The notes: generated by a model from the sequence alone, not told the origin. A stretch of DNA of 64,000 nt from Ruminococcaceae bacterium BL-4 (GCA_902809935.1 LR778134.1:2108001-2172000), one strand, 5' to 3'; counted from the stretch's first letter, positions 1 through 8,875 are shown. Numbers and translations are program-made.

Positions 1-548
1 GATAATTTCTTTCCATAAGCCGATAAAATAACCTGTTGATAGAGCTCTGCAATCTTCTGTTGAACGGTCTCATCCTGCGGAACTGTACGAGTCAGGGGAA
101 AATCAACAGGAAGTTCTCCTAATTCACTCCTTAAAACAATCGTATCCAGAGCGGATTCAATCTCATTGTGATAAACGCTTAAATCCTGAGAAGGATCTTT
201 TTCTTTCAAAAAATTAGCGCAATAATACACATATGGATGAGCAGTTCGGTCCAAAGAATAATGGCATAAAAATCCATACACATAGGAACGCATCAAACTA
301 CCAGGCATCTGGCCACAAACATTACGCAGCGCACGAAAAAAAGGTTCGGGAGCTTCCCAATGAATCTTTCCTCCCCATGGACAAAGACTTTTTCCCCTTT
401 GCCACGGCAAATAACGATGTGTGAAAAGGAAATCAGGCCCCTGTGCGCCCCAAAGAAACGCATCACCATTTTGGGCTGGAATATTTTCCTTTTTCATTTC
501 TTCCAAAACTTTTTGGGACTGCAGATAATGTGTAATTGCTGCAGGCAT
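1..548 (-). CDS. zinc-dependent phospholipase C-like protein, partial (3' end outside window)
   Basis: An open frame runs without a stop from an ATG at 548 to the window edge, giving the first 182 residues. It begins MPAAITHYLQSQ and carries a GDAFLWGAQGPDF segment near residue 30, then an H-x3-D motif (HYSLD) in the middle. From memory these match the clostridial 'zinc-dependent phospholipase C family', whose His and Asp residues bind zinc. No signal peptide is visible, so a cytoplasmic role is possible. A modest purine-rich SD (GGAAGGGA) lies upstream. The substrate is unknown and the C-terminal part cannot be judged. It lies downstream of, but appears separated by a hairpin from, the ABC transporter genes. 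Confidence 0.62.
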   Translation of the reverse strand, partial: MPAAITHYLQSQKVLEEMKKENIPAQNGDAFLWGAQGPDFLFTHRYLPWQRGKSLCPWGGKIHWEAPEPFFRALRNVCGQMPGSLMRSYVYGFLCHYSLDRTAHPYVYYCANFLKEKDPSQDLSVYHNEIESALDTIVLRSELGELPVDFPLTRTVPQDETVQQKIAELYQQVILSAYGKKL

Positions 549-606
549 AGCTGATACTTCCCTTCCAAATCTCTCTCATAAAAAGACTTGTCCTTTTTAA
601 TTCCAT

Positions 607-636
607 AAAAAAAGAGTGCAGATTTCTCCGTACTCT
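607..636 (-). terminator. probable terminator of the amino-acid ABC transporter operon
   Basis: Read on the minus strand, a 5-bp arm (AGAGT/ACTCT) with a 14-nt loop is followed directly by seven T. It lies 70 nt after the ATPase stop codon. The stem is short, so the call rests mainly on the T-run and position. Confidence 0.4.
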
Positions 637-708
637 AAATCGTATCATATTTTTCATGAAAAGAAAAGGAGTTTCAGACGATCCAATTTGAAAAATTCAT
701 CTTATCCG

Positions 709-1443
709 TCAAAGAACTTTTGAAAGAAAATCCTTTAAACGCGGATGTTTTGGATTTTCAAAAAACTCTTCCGGCGGCGCTTCTTCTAAGACTTGGCCGT
801 CATCGACAAACAGCACCCGCGTTGCAACCTCTTTGGCGAAATTCATTTCATGAGTCACAACGGCCATTGTCATACCCTCTTGGGCAAGCTCTTTCATAAC
901 CTGCAGCACTTCGCCAACCATTTCAGGATCCAGAGCACTGGTCGGCTCATCAAACAACATCATCTTAGGGTCCATCGCTAAGGCACGGATAATCGCAATT
1001 CTCTGCTTTTGTCCTCCGGAAAGCTGAGAAGGGTAAGCATCCTCTTTATCGGGAAGTCCAATCCGTTTCAAAAGCTGCATTGCCTTTTCATCGGCTTCTT
1101 CCTGCGTTTTCAGCTTCAACATCACAGGAGCTAATGTAATATTTTGCCGTACCGTTAAATGCGGAAAAAGATTAAAATGTTGGAAAACCATGCCCATCTG
1201 ACGGCGGACCGCATCGACATCGACTCCAGGCACATTGATTCTCTTTCCATCAAACCAGATTTCTCCGCTGGTTGGCATTTCCAGCAGATTCATGCAGCGT
1301 AAAAAAGTACTTTTACCGGAACCGGAAGGCCCAATGATAACAACTTTTTCTCCATCTACAATTTCTTGATTGATTCCTTTGAGCACTTCCACCGTGCCAT
1401 TCATCGTATGGAACGATTTATGAAGATTTTTAACGGAGATCAC
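709..1443 (-). CDS. polar amino-acid ABC transporter ATPase (GlnQ/HisP type)
   Basis: This is the cytoplasmic ATPase that powers the amino-acid importer encoded just upstream. The 244-residue protein has Walker [10 protein letters not shown] at 38-46, the signature LSGGQKQR, and Walker B with D-loop [10 protein letters not shown], then the switch H of VTHEM. A frame extends to a TTG at 1464, but the SD AAAGGAGG falls inside that extension. The GTG at 1443, 10 nt after the SD, is therefore preferred. The gene overlaps the permease end by 14 nt, which implies translational coupling. The family (PAAT) imports Gln, His, Arg, Cys and similar; the substrate cannot be read from the sequence. Confidence 0.93.
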   Translation of the reverse strand: MISVKNLHKSFHTMNGTVEVLKGINQEIVDGEKVVIIGPSGSGKSTFLRCMNLLEMPTSGEIWFDGKRINVPGVDVDAVRRQMGMVFQHFNLFPHLTVRQNITLAPVMLKLKTQEEADEKAMQLLKRIGLPDKEDAYPSQLSGGQKQRIAIIRALAMDPKMMLFDEPTSALDPEMVGEVLQVMKELAQEGMTMAVVTHEMNFAKEVATRVLFVDDGQVLEEAPPEEFFENPKHPRLKDFLSKVL

Positions 1444-2134
1444 TTCTCGCCAGCCTCCTTTCAATACGATGCAGGATTGCTGTAAGCCCGATCACAATCA
1501 GCAGATAGACCAAAGCAACTGCAAGAAGTGGTGGGAACGCATCATAGGTAATGGAACGAATAATATCGCCGCCCTTGGTCAAATCTTGGATACCAACATA
1601 TCCGGCAACAGAAGTCTCTTTTAAAAGCGCGATAAATTCATTAAATACTGCAGGAGCTACATTTTTAAACGCCTGCGGCAAAATAATTTTAATCAGCGTT
1701 TGCTTTTGACTCAATCCCAGAGAACGTCCTGCTTCTGTTTGACCGCGATCCACCGACTGAATTCCACTGCGGATTACTTCAGCCACATAAGCACCGGAAT
1801 TGATTCCGAATGATAGAACTGCAATCACCAGAGGCGCGCCACTAGTCAGGATCGCAAAATACATAATCATCAGCTGAACTACCATAGGTGTACCACGAAT
1901 CACTGTTAGGTAGAGACCGCAAACTGCATTCAAAATACGAATCCACCAGCTACGCTGTCCATTGCCATATGCTACACGCACTAGAGCAATTAAAACGCCT
2001 AAGATCACACCAATCAGCAAAGCCCCTGCTGTGATCAACAGCGTATTTCCAAGTCCTTTGACCAGATACAGATACCGATTCTGACGGATAAAATCATCAA
2101 ATAATCTGGCGCTAAGATCATTCCAAAAACCCAT
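1430..2134 (-). CDS. polar amino-acid ABC transporter permease (HisM/GlnP type)
   Basis: A 234-residue inner-membrane subunit with about five hydrophobic segments (roughly residues 25-55, 70-100, 105-125, 165-185, 198-222). The cytoplasmic EAA-like loop is seen around [24 protein letters not shown], which contacts the ATPase. A SD (GGGGAAGG) precedes the ATG. Only one permease gene is present, so a homodimeric channel is expected. It sits between the binding-protein gene and the ATPase gene in one minus-strand operon. The substrate is probably a polar amino acid or cystine-type compound (inference from family). Confidence 0.92.
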   Translation of the reverse strand: MGFWNDLSARLFDDFIRQNRYLYLVKGLGNTLLITAGALLIGVILGVLIALVRVAYGNGQRSWWIRILNAVCGLYLTVIRGTPMVVQLMIMYFAILTSGAPLVIAVLSFGINSGAYVAEVIRSGIQSVDRGQTEAGRSLGLSQKQTLIKIILPQAFKNVAPAVFNEFIALLKETSVAGYVGIQDLTKGGDIIRSITYDAFPPLLAVALVYLLIVIGLTAILHRIERRLARSDLR

Positions 2135-2161
2135 AGGGTTTCCTTCCCCCTTTTGAACACC

Positions 2162-2199
2162 AAACCGCAGGACGGCGATTCTGGCACGTCCTGCGGTTT
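2162..2199 (-). promoter_or_regulatory. intercistronic hairpin between binding protein and permease genes
   Basis: A perfect 13-bp inverted repeat (AAACCGCAGGACG / CGTCCTGCGGTTT) with a 12-nt loop lies between the two genes. On the minus strand it is not followed by a T-run, so it looks like a stabilising or partially terminating element. Such elements allow more binding protein than permease to be made. Confidence 0.75.
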
Positions 2200-2215
2200 A
2201 ATTAGATGTTAATTT

Positions 2216-3064
2216 TTAGTCTGCACTGATATATTGGCTGACAATCTTATCCATCTCTCCGCTGTCGTTCAGTTCTTTAATGACTCCATTAATTGTTTCT
2301 TTAAGATCACTGTTCTTAGGTACTGCAATCGCATAAGTCTCTTCCGTCAGTGCCTCATCCAGCTTTTGAATCTTATCCGAATTCTTAGATACATATTTTT
2401 CAGCCGGGAAGTTATCAATAACAACTGCATCAATCCGTCCCGCAATCATATCGGAAATCGCATCCATGCCCTTAGGATAACGTTTTACTTCGCCAACTTT
2501 AATGTCGCTGGAACCATCTTCATTCGTGCAATAAATATCACCGGTAGTTCCCTGCTGAACCCCAACGGTTTTTCCGTTCAAATCGGTACGGCTCTTAATA
2601 TCGCTGCCCTTCTTAACAATGATTGCCTGAGACGCATTATAATAAGTATCCGTAAAATCAACATTCTTAAGCCGATCTTCCGTTACGCTCAAGCCTGCCG
2701 CACTAAAATCAGCTTTTCCGGTCTGGACACTCGGCACGCAGGAATCAAATGCAATATCGGTGATTTCAAGTTTGACTCCAAGTTTATCTGCAACCTTCTG
2801 TGCAATATCTACATCGATACCAACAATTTTGTCGTTATCTTTATACTCAAAAGGCTCAAACTCTGCGTTCGTTACCATCGTGATCTTCCCCGCTGCCTTA
2901 ATTTTAGCAACAGCACTATCCGAAGCCGCAGAAGCTGCAGAAGTAGTTGTACCAGAAGCTGCGGTAGAAGAAGCACTGCTGGAAGAACTGCCGCCACAAG
3001 CGGTGCAACCAGCGATCATAGCAGCTGCTAAAGCAAAAGCTGCAAACATTTTCATTTTTTTCAT
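2216..3064 (-). CDS. amino-acid ABC transporter substrate-binding lipoprotein
   Basis: A 282-residue SBP_bac_3-type protein. The start is the ATG at 3064, 8 nt after the SD GGAGG; the longer frame to 3091 includes that SD. It has a lysine-rich signal peptide with lipobox MIAGC, lipidated Cys at residue 20. A Ser/Ala-rich linker of about 35 residues follows. The ligand domain shows the typical GKITMVTNAEFEPFEY, VGIDVDIAQ and QQGTTGD segments. The protein is expected to be anchored outside the membrane and to deliver an amino acid to the permease encoded downstream. The substrate is not assigned. Confidence 0.93.
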   Translation of the reverse strand: MKKMKMFAAFALAAAMIAGCTACGGSSSSSASSTAASGTTTSAASAASDSAVAKIKAAGKITMVTNAEFEPFEYKDNDKIVGIDVDIAQKVADKLGVKLEITDIAFDSCVPSVQTGKADFSAAGLSVTEDRLKNVDFTDTYYNASQAIIVKKGSDIKSRTDLNGKTVGVQQGTTGDIYCTNEDGSSDIKVGEVKRYPKGMDAISDMIAGRIDAVVIDNFPAEKYVSKNSDKIQKLDEALTEETYAIAVPKNSDLKETINGVIKELNDSGEMDKIVSQYISAD

Positions 3065-3114
3065 AATCTTTTCCTCCATAAAACCATTCAAGAATTATCA
3101 ATTGAACGATTTTG

Positions 3115-3143
3115 ATTATATCGCATAAATATTCATAATTCAA
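3115..3143 (-). promoter_or_regulatory. sigma-A promoter for the ABC transporter operon
   Basis: On the minus strand, -35 TTGAAT and a perfect -10 TATAAT are separated by 17 nt, about 50 nt upstream of the binding-protein start. Confidence 0.75.
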
Positions 3144-3161
3144 GCTTTTTTTGTATATTTG

Positions 3162-4088
3162 TCAAAAAAGAATTTCCGGGTCCATTTCACGGACAGCTTT
3201 TGTGCAATTTATATTGCAAACGCTCAAAAGTGCGCAAAAATCTTTTGGAAATGGTGCCGAAATTTTAACAACAGATTTGGTAATCGGATGAATAAATTTT
3301 AAATATCCGCAATGAAGGGCCTGACGAAAAATCAAGTCTTTTCTGCCTCCGTAAAAATCGTCTCCGCAAAGCGGATGCCCCAAATAAGCCATATGCACTC
3401 GTATCTGATGCGTTCTGCCGGTCTCAATAGAACAGGCAATCAGCGTCTGATTTTTGCCCGATCCTATCTCTTTCCAATGAGTAATCGCAGAAGCGCCGTC
3501 TTCTCGAACCATCCTCTGTAAAGAATGTCCAGGCATCAGTCCAATCGGTGCATTGACTGTTCCACAACCGGATAAAACCCCTTCACAAACTGCATAATAA
3601 ACCTTATGAATTTTGCCGATCGCAGCAGACGCCGCATATGCATTTTTTGCAAGAAGAACAATTCCGGTCGTATCTTTATCCAATCGATACAGTGGCCGAA
3701 AAGCAGAAGGCTCTCCATTTTTTCCTAGATATGTGCAGACAGAAGCCATCAGTGTATCGCGTTCCTCATGTCCGGGACGCCGATAAAGGATCTGCCCTGC
3801 CGGTTTATCAACCGCAAGGAAATCATGATCCTCCCATAAAACTTTTGGCGCAGGAACATCTTTGGGAAGCAACTGGTACGGTTCATCTTCAGGAAGCTGC
3901 AAGATCACTCTTTGCCCTACTTTTAGATGGTCCGTTGCAATCATTAATTTTCCATCGGCTGTAATCCCTTTTGAAACCCTTTTTAATTTTGCAAGCATAC
4001 GAGCCGATATTTGGCAATAACCTCTTAAGAAACCTTTTACTGTAACCCCATCATAATTTTCCGGAACAAAAAATTGCAATTTTCGCAT
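3162..4088 (-). CDS. RluA-family 23S rRNA/tRNA pseudouridine synthase
   Basis: A 308-residue enzyme that isomerises uridine in structured RNA. The N-terminal 80 residues resemble an S4-type RNA-binding region (RMLAKLKRVSKG...GQRVILQLP). The catalytic domain carries the family signature RLDKDTTGIVLLAKN with the nucleophilic Asp, and the later GRTHQIRVHMAYLGHPL. The ATG at 4088 follows a GGAGG SD by 5 nt and replaces a longer frame that runs through the ilvE terminator. Exact target position (RluD-like or other) is not determinable. Confidence 0.9.
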   Translation of the reverse strand: MRKLQFFVPENYDGVTVKGFLRGYCQISARMLAKLKRVSKGITADGKLMIATDHLKVGQRVILQLPEDEPYQLLPKDVPAPKVLWEDHDFLAVDKPAGQILYRRPGHEERDTLMASVCTYLGKNGEPSAFRPLYRLDKDTTGIVLLAKNAYAASAAIGKIHKVYYAVCEGVLSGCGTVNAPIGLMPGHSLQRMVREDGASAITHWKEIGSGKNQTLIACSIETGRTHQIRVHMAYLGHPLCGDDFYGGRKDLIFRQALHCGYLKFIHPITKSVVKISAPFPKDFCALLSVCNINCTKAVREMDPEILF

Positions 4089-4100
4089 GATTTCCTCCAT

Positions 4101-4137
4101 AAAAAAACCATCTCCGGAATTGACCTCCCGAAGATGG
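4101..4137 (-). terminator. rho-independent terminator after ilvE
   Basis: A 10-bp stem (CCATCTTCGG pairing with CCGGAGATGG, one G-U) is followed by seven T on the minus strand. It sits just upstream of the pseudouridine synthase start, so that gene has its own promoter or uses read-through. Confidence 0.88.
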
Positions 4138-4164
4138 CTTTTCATTCATGCTTATTCAATCACT

Positions 4165-5235
4165 TTATTTAACTTCAACTGTCCAACCAAACGGATCCGG
4201 GATTTTGCCCCACTGGATACCGGTCAGGGTATCATAAAGTTTCTGGCTCAGTTCACCAATTTTACCATCGTTGATAACCATGATGTCATCGCCCCATTTA
4301 AGATGACCAATTGGAGAAATAACTGCTGCAGTGCCACTGCCAAAAGCTTCTTCCAGCTTGCCATCCTTTGCAGCATCAGCCAATTCCTGAATGGAAAGAC
4401 GGCGCTCAACAACTGGTACTCCCCATTTTTTCAGGATCTCAATGACACTCATACGAGTAACTCCAGGCAGAATAGAACCCTGTAATTCCGGAGTAACGAC
4501 TTCTCCGTTAATCTTAAAGAAGACGTTCATCGTACCGACTTCTTCGATGTATTTACGCTCGACGCCATCGAGCCAAAGAACCTGTGTATAATCCTGCTTT
4601 TCTGCCTCGTCCTGCGCCTTCAAAGAAGCTGCATAGTTACCGGCTGTCTTAGTATAGCCCATGCCGCCGCGAACTGCACGAACATAATTCTTCTCAACAT
4701 AAATTTTAACCGGGTTAAGGCCTTCCGGATAGTAGTTTCCGACCGGGCAGGTAATTACAATAAAGAGCAGATGATCCGCAGGATGAACACCGATATGAGG
4801 ATCCATACCAATGATGAACGGACGAATATAAAGAGAAGCGCCCTCGCTTGTTGGAATCCAATCTTTATCTACCGAAACCAGTTTCTCAATCGCCTTTTCT
4901 GCAAATTTCTCATCGATCTGAGGAATGCAAAGACGATCATTTGAGCTGTTCATACGTGCCATGTTTCTATCCGGACGGAACAAAAGAATTCGGCCATCTA
5001 CCGCACGATAAGCCTTCATTCCTTCAAAAACAGACTGTCCGTAATGCAGACACATTGCTGCCGGAGACATGTCAAGATTACCAAACGGTACGATTCTGGC
5101 GTCATGCCATCCTTTTCCTTTATCATAGTCCATCAGGAACATATGATCAGAGAAAATCGTGCCGAAGGGAAGCGGCGCTCCCGGCGCTGGCTTTTGCTTC
5201 GGATTTTTTGTCAATTCTACCCTGATTTCCTGCAT
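4165..5235 (-). CDS. ilvE: branched-chain amino-acid aminotransferase
   Basis: A 356-residue class IV PLP aminotransferase that interconverts Leu/Ile/Val and their 2-oxo acids. Visible features are YGQSVFEGMKAYR, the PLP lysine in GGMGYTKTAGNY, the YIEEVGTMNVFF segment, and GVTRMSVIEI that holds the cofactor phosphate. The length fits the long BCAT form. The ATG at 5235 follows an AAGAGGG SD. A sigma-A promoter lies 35-60 nt upstream and a terminator follows, so it is monocistronic. No T-box leader is present in the short 5' region. Confidence 0.93.
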   Translation of the reverse strand: MQEIRVELTKNPKQKPAPGAPLPFGTIFSDHMFLMDYDKGKGWHDARIVPFGNLDMSPAAMCLHYGQSVFEGMKAYRAVDGRILLFRPDRNMARMNSSNDRLCIPQIDEKFAEKAIEKLVSVDKDWIPTSEGASLYIRPFIIGMDPHIGVHPADHLLFIVITCPVGNYYPEGLNPVKIYVEKNYVRAVRGGMGYTKTAGNYAASLKAQDEAEKQDYTQVLWLDGVERKYIEEVGTMNVFFKINGEVVTPELQGSILPGVTRMSVIEILKKWGVPVVERRLSIQELADAAKDGKLEEAFGSGTAAVISPIGHLKWGDDIMVINDGKIGELSQKLYDTLTGIQWGKIPDPFGWTVEVK

Positions 5236-5268
5236 AAAAAATGCCCTCTTTCAATTAAGTATTGATTC

Positions 5269-5297
5269 ATTTTATCATTGTTCCTGCAACTTTTCAA
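5269..5297 (-). promoter_or_regulatory. sigma-A promoter for ilvE
   Basis: Minus strand: TTGAAA, 17-nt spacer, TAAAAT, located about 35 nt upstream of the ilvE ATG. Confidence 0.68.
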
Positions 5298-5342
5298 GTC
5301 CAAAACTGCATCTTTTTATTGTTTAAAGCGAAAAATTCTATT

Positions 5343-6668
5343 TTAATGAACGCGCAGTCCTTTGGGATAATGATTTTTTAAGAATCCGCCGGAACATTTT
5401 CCAAAACCGGTAATAACGCTGTCAACTGCTACTGCTGCATATCCGGGATGCTGGTCCGAAGCCAAGATCTGCTCCCCACGCAAAAATGCCTTCAGCTCCG
5501 GTGAATCATGAGAAAGCATCAAACAACGCTGCAAGTTTTCCGGAACAAGTGTCATAAAAAGCGCATGTTCAGGTTCCAATCTGCCCTTTCGTTCTTTCCC
5601 AAGCAGGATGCCCGCTCTTCTCACATTTAGCCCCTTTAAAATAGGCAGCGGCACTTTGGGCAATAATAAGAACTGATCTCCAACAGAAGCTGGTATTCCA
5701 AACATTGGAATTGTAAAAGTATCCTCCCAAAATTTTTGGACAAAATCCGGAACCTTAATTGGTCTTGGCTCTGAAAAAAGCGGTTCTACTATTTTTTCTC
5801 CTGATTTTTTGAGTTTCGCCGCAAAATGGCCTTCTCCTCCGTCCATCGGATAAATTCTTCTGGCCTTTGTAAGTGCCGGACGTCCGCCGAAAATTCCAGA
5901 ATCGACCAACTCAAATTCAGAATGATTTTTTAAAAATGCCTCAATAACACCCTCATTTTCCTCTTCCGAAAAAGTACAGGTAGAATAAACTAAAATTCCA
6001 CCGGGCATTAAAGCTTTCTGCGCACTTTCAAGGATTGCAAGTTGGCGGACCGCACAGGACTTCACATGTTCCGGACCCCATTCCTCAATCGCGCGCTGAT
6101 CTCTGCGAAACATTCCTTCACCGGAACAAGGTGCATCTACCAATACTCGATCAAAAAATTCCGGCAAAGAAGTACAAAGATGTTCCGGCTCACAGTTGCT
6201 GATAACTGCATTTCGAATTCCCATTCGTTCAATATTGGAAAGCAAAATTGAGACGCGAGAGGATACAACCTCATTACTCCACAAAAGGCCTTTTCCATTT
6301 AAAAGCGCGCCGATTTGTGTACTCTTTCCACCTGGCGCCGCACATAAATCCAAAATTCGTTCTCCAGGCTGAGGAGATAAAGCGGTCACAGCCGACGAAG
6401 CAGAAGGCTCCTGTGAATAAAATGCACCGGCATGATACATTGGAAGACTGCCAATTTTTTGATCATCCGGGACATAATAACTCAGAGGAGAAAATGGTGT
6501 TTGAAGGAGCGAAAATGGAAGCGATTTTTTTAAATTTTCAAGTGTACATTTGGGCGGATTGATTCGAATTCCACGAAAAGGCGGTTTCTGATAAGAATCA
6601 AAAAAAGCCGGTGCCTCTTCTTTTAACTGCTCTTTCATTCTTTCCACAAATTCCCGCGGCAATTCCAA
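5343..6668 (-). CDS. RsmF/YebU-like rRNA (cytosine-5) methyltransferase
   Basis: A 441-residue SAM-dependent enzyme predicted to methylate cytosine in 16S rRNA. The N-terminal 100 residues form the usual small domain. The Rossmann core shows LDLCAAPGGKST, the DAPCSGEGMFRRD motif and VYSTCTFSEEENEG with the second catalytic Cys. The C-terminal 150 residues resemble the RsmF extension (a PUA-like region). The start is probably the TTG at 6668, 9 nt after an AAAGGGAG SD; an internal ATG at residue 11 lacks a comparable SD. It is divergent from the small ORF at 6751. Confidence 0.87.
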   Translation of the reverse strand: MELPREFVERMKEQLKEEAPAFFDSYQKPPFRGIRINPPKCTLENLKKSLPFSLLQTPFSPLSYYVPDDQKIGSLPMYHAGAFYSQEPSASSAVTALSPQPGERILDLCAAPGGKSTQIGALLNGKGLLWSNEVVSSRVSILLSNIERMGIRNAVISNCEPEHLCTSLPEFFDRVLVDAPCSGEGMFRRDQRAIEEWGPEHVKSCAVRQLAILESAQKALMPGGILVYSTCTFSEEENEGVIEAFLKNHSEFELVDSGIFGGRPALTKARRIYPMDGGEGHFAAKLKKSGEKIVEPLFSEPRPIKVPDFVQKFWEDTFTIPMFGIPASVGDQFLLLPKVPLPILKGLNVRRAGILLGKERKGRLEPEHALFMTLVPENLQRCLMLSHDSPELKAFLRGEQILASDQHPGYAAVAVDSVITGFGKCSGGFLKNHYPKGLRVH

Positions 6669-6698
6669 ATAGAATCAACTCCCTTTCTCTGTATATTT

Positions 6699-6729
6699 GT
6701 ATATTTTTTTTAAAATCCTCACATACTAC
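6699..6729 (+). promoter_or_regulatory. possible sporulation (sigma-E/K type) promoter
   Basis: GTATATT followed after 16 nt by CATACTAC resembles the sigma-E consensus. It would give a very short leader that starts almost at the SD of the 6751 gene, so this call is weak. Confidence 0.25.
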
Positions 6730-6750
6730 TTCAAGAAGGAGGTGAGTGAT

Positions 6751-6960
6751 TTGGATCGTTACAGCAATAATAATAGTCAGAACTGCTCTGACAGCACTGA
6801 CTGCAAAAATTCTACCAACAACTCTGTTCAGAACAAGAAGAATCAGTCTTCTCAGGACAAGAAAAGTCAGTCTTACCAGGACAAGAAAAGCCAGTCTTAT
6901 CAGAACAAAAAGTCCGACAGTAATGCTCAGGACTGCTCTGGTCGCAATTATCAGAATTAA
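6751..6960 (+). CDS. small S/Q/N/K-rich repeat protein, possibly spore-associated
   Basis: A 69-residue protein starting at a TTG placed 7 nt after a strong SD (AAGGAGGT). The product is low in hydrophobic residues and probably disordered. It contains a near-perfect repeat of about eight residues (SQDKKSQSY, YQDKKSQSY, YQNKKSDS) between two Cys-containing segments (QNCSDSTDCKNS and QDCSGRNY). No enzyme family is recognised. The composition, the Cys residues at both ends and the strong SD and terminator suggest a real, well-expressed small protein, for example a spore-layer or structural protein; this is inference. A longer upstream ATG frame (6697) lacks an SD. Confidence 0.6.
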   Translation: MDRYSNNNSQNCSDSTDCKNSTNNSVQNKKNQSSQDKKSQSYQDKKSQSYQNKKSDSNAQDCSGRNYQN

Positions 6961-6994
6961 TTCACCCTTCTTCCAATATTCCTAAAAGCCAGAG

Positions 6995-7039
6995 AATCAG
7001 GGGACGTTTGCAGAATTTCTGCAGCACCCCCTGATTTTT
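6995..7039 (+). terminator. bidirectional-looking terminator between convergent genes
   Basis: Arms AATCAGGGG and CCCCTGATT enclose a second small hairpin (GCAGA/TCTGC). A TTTTT run follows on the plus strand. It lies between the small ORF and the 3' end of mrnC. Confidence 0.85.
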
Positions 7040-7045
7040 GTTTAT

Positions 7046-7471
7046 TTAAAGATTTGTTTTTTCAATGTCCTGCATTTGAATTTTGCAGACTTCCAAAAAA
7101 AGTTCTTGCAGACGTTTTAAATCACCTTTTAAGTATAAATATCCAAAAAGGGATTCCAACGCCGTTGCTGCATGATAATCTGCTACCGATGCATTTTTGG
7201 GCACATGTCCTACATGAGCATTGCGCCCACGTTTTAGCACTGATATTTCTTCTTCCGACAAAATTGGTTCTAGCTTTGGAACCACCATTGCCTGCGCTGC
7301 TGCCTGTACCTGTTTAACTGCATGTTTATGCAATTCTTTTACAGGACAATTCCCTTGAAGCACCAAACGTTCTCTAACAAAAAGTTCAAAGACACCGTCT
7401 CCAATAAACGCTAGTGTCAGTGGGCTATAGCTTTTGGGGTCACAATCGGTCTGTGCAAGAAAACGATCCAT
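7046..7471 (-). CDS. mrnC: Mini-ribonuclease III
   Basis: A 141-residue RNase III-like nuclease lacking the dsRNA-binding domain. In Bacillus the family matures 23S rRNA. The segment SPLTLAFIGDGVFELFVRERL contains the expected acidic catalytic residues, and RGRNAHVGHVPKNASVADYHAATALESLFGYLYL matches the second conserved block with its E-x-L-x-G end. The ATG at 7471 has an AAAGGA SD 9 nt upstream; a longer frame begins at a TTG right on the obg stop codon without an SD. It is the last gene of the rplU-obg cluster. Confidence 0.9.
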   Translation of the reverse strand: MDRFLAQTDCDPKSYSPLTLAFIGDGVFELFVRERLVLQGNCPVKELHKHAVKQVQAAAQAMVVPKLEPILSEEEISVLKRGRNAHVGHVPKNASVADYHAATALESLFGYLYLKGDLKRLQELFLEVCKIQMQDIEKTNL

Positions 7472-7498
7472 TCCTTTTGTTCCTTTCCGATTACGCAA

Positions 7499-8770
7499 TC
7501 ATTCAATAAAGTCAAATTGAATATCATAGATACTTACTGTATCCCCTTCTTGGATTCCAGCTTCCCTCAACTTATCGATCACACCAGTTTCAATCAGCAC
7601 ACGCTGAAAATACTGAACAGATTCATAATCATCGAAATTGACGGAACGGATCACCTGCAGCAGCCATTTTCCTTCTACAAAGAAAATATTGTCTTCTTTC
7701 TTAATCTCAACTTCTCCCTGTCCCAGTTCTTCCGGAGGAACAACCGGTGCCGGCTGCGGTTCATATCGCCGAATGGGCGGAAGTTTCGACAGCATTTCGC
7801 TGATCTTATTGAGCAGCGGATCTACTCCATATCGAATTGCTGCCATGATCGGGAAAAACGAATATCCTTTTTGCTCCACAAAAGCTTTAAAGTCTGCGAT
7901 TTGTTCATCACTTGCCATATCGCATTTATTACCGGCCACAATCATCGGTCGCTTTGCAAGTTCTGGATCAAATTTTTCGAGTTCCTGATTGATCGTGTCA
8001 AAATCCTGCTTTGGGTCTCTTCCCTCACTGCCGGAAACATCCACCACATGAACAAGCATACGGCAGCGCTCTACATGGCGCAAAAACTGATGTCCAAGTC
8101 CAGCGCCTTTCCAAGCGCCTTCAATCAGGCCAGGAATATCAGCCATGACAAAAGAACGTCCTTCTCCTATGCGAACGACCCCTAGAACCGGGGTGAGCGT
8201 TGTAAAATGATAGTTTGCAATATTTGGCTTTGCCTCACTCACAACGCTGACAAGTGTACTTTTTCCGACATTTGGATAGCCGACTAGTCCCACATCCGCA
8301 AGAAGCTTTAGTTCCAGCTGAACATCCATCTCTTCGCCGGGTGTTCCCGGTTTTGCAAAACGCGGAACCTGTCTTGTCGGTGTTGCAAAATGGGTATTAC
8401 CCCATCCGCCGCGTCCGCCGCGAAGTACAATCTGCGGCTCTTCGCCCGAAACATCCGCTAAAATACGTCCACTTTCTGCATCTTTAATCAGGGTTCCCCG
8501 GGGAACTAGGATCACCATGTCTTCGCCGCTTTTTCCAAAGCAACGCTTTGCACGCCCATTTTCTCCGTTTTGGGCCACATATTTGCGTTTATAACGAAAA
8601 TCAGCCAATGTGGAAAGATTGTCGTCTGCTAAGAAAGCAATATTTCCTCCCTTGCCGCCGTCTCCTCCATCCGGGCCACCTGCTGCGACATATTTTTCGC
8701 GTCGAAAAGTTACGGCTCCGTTTCCGCCGTCTCCCGCTTTTAAATGAATTTTGGCATTGTCTATAAACAT
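7499..8770 (-). CDS. obg: Obg/CgtA GTPase
   Basis: A 423-residue essential GTPase linked to 50S assembly and, in Bacillus, to stress and sporulation. The N-terminal Gly-rich Obg fold spans about 1-157 (GDGGNGAVTFRREK, GGPDGGDGGKGGN). The G domain follows with G1 GYPNVGKST, G3 DIPGLIEGA and G4 NKCD. The C-terminal OCT domain (about 335-423) is present. The SD GGAGGG precedes the ATG by 5-6 nt. It follows rpmA after an intervening hairpin terminator, so expression may rely on read-through. Confidence 0.96.
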   Translation of the reverse strand: MFIDNAKIHLKAGDGGNGAVTFRREKYVAAGGPDGGDGGKGGNIAFLADDNLSTLADFRYKRKYVAQNGENGRAKRCFGKSGEDMVILVPRGTLIKDAESGRILADVSGEEPQIVLRGGRGGWGNTHFATPTRQVPRFAKPGTPGEEMDVQLELKLLADVGLVGYPNVGKSTLVSVVSEAKPNIANYHFTTLTPVLGVVRIGEGRSFVMADIPGLIEGAWKGAGLGHQFLRHVERCRMLVHVVDVSGSEGRDPKQDFDTINQELEKFDPELAKRPMIVAGNKCDMASDEQIADFKAFVEQKGYSFFPIMAAIRYGVDPLLNKISEMLSKLPPIRRYEPQPAPVVPPEELGQGEVEIKKEDNIFFVEGKWLLQVIRSVNFDDYESVQYFQRVLIETGVIDKLREAGIQEGDTVSIYDIQFDFIE

Positions 8771-8821
8771 AAGAACCCTCCTGGAAAAATCCTTTTACAA
8801 TGATAATTCCTCAAAAAAGTG

Positions 8822-8854
8822 AAAAAATCCCAGGCAATTCCGGCCTGGGATTTT
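8822..8854 (-). terminator. terminator between rpmA and obg
   Basis: A perfect stem AAAATCCCAGGC / GCCTGGGATTTT with an 7-nt loop is followed on the minus strand by T-rich sequence (TTTTTTC). It probably sets high ribosomal-protein and lower obg expression. Confidence 0.85.
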
Positions 8855-8875
8855 CATCATTTTACTCAATAAAGC

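Noticed and set aside
2234-3031. 265-residue open frame on the plus strand across the binding-protein gene
   Set aside because: It is antisense to a clear lipoprotein gene, has no SD, and its product is basic and unlike any family.
3312-3521. Short plus-strand frames inside the pseudouridine synthase gene
   Set aside because: Antisense shadows of a conserved enzyme.
4089-5342. T-box or other amino-acid riboswitch for ilvE
   Set aside because: The promoter lies only about 35 nt from the start codon, leaving no room for a leader RNA.
7517-8185. 222-residue open frame antisense to obg
   Set aside because: Shadow of the obg coding frame with no start signal.
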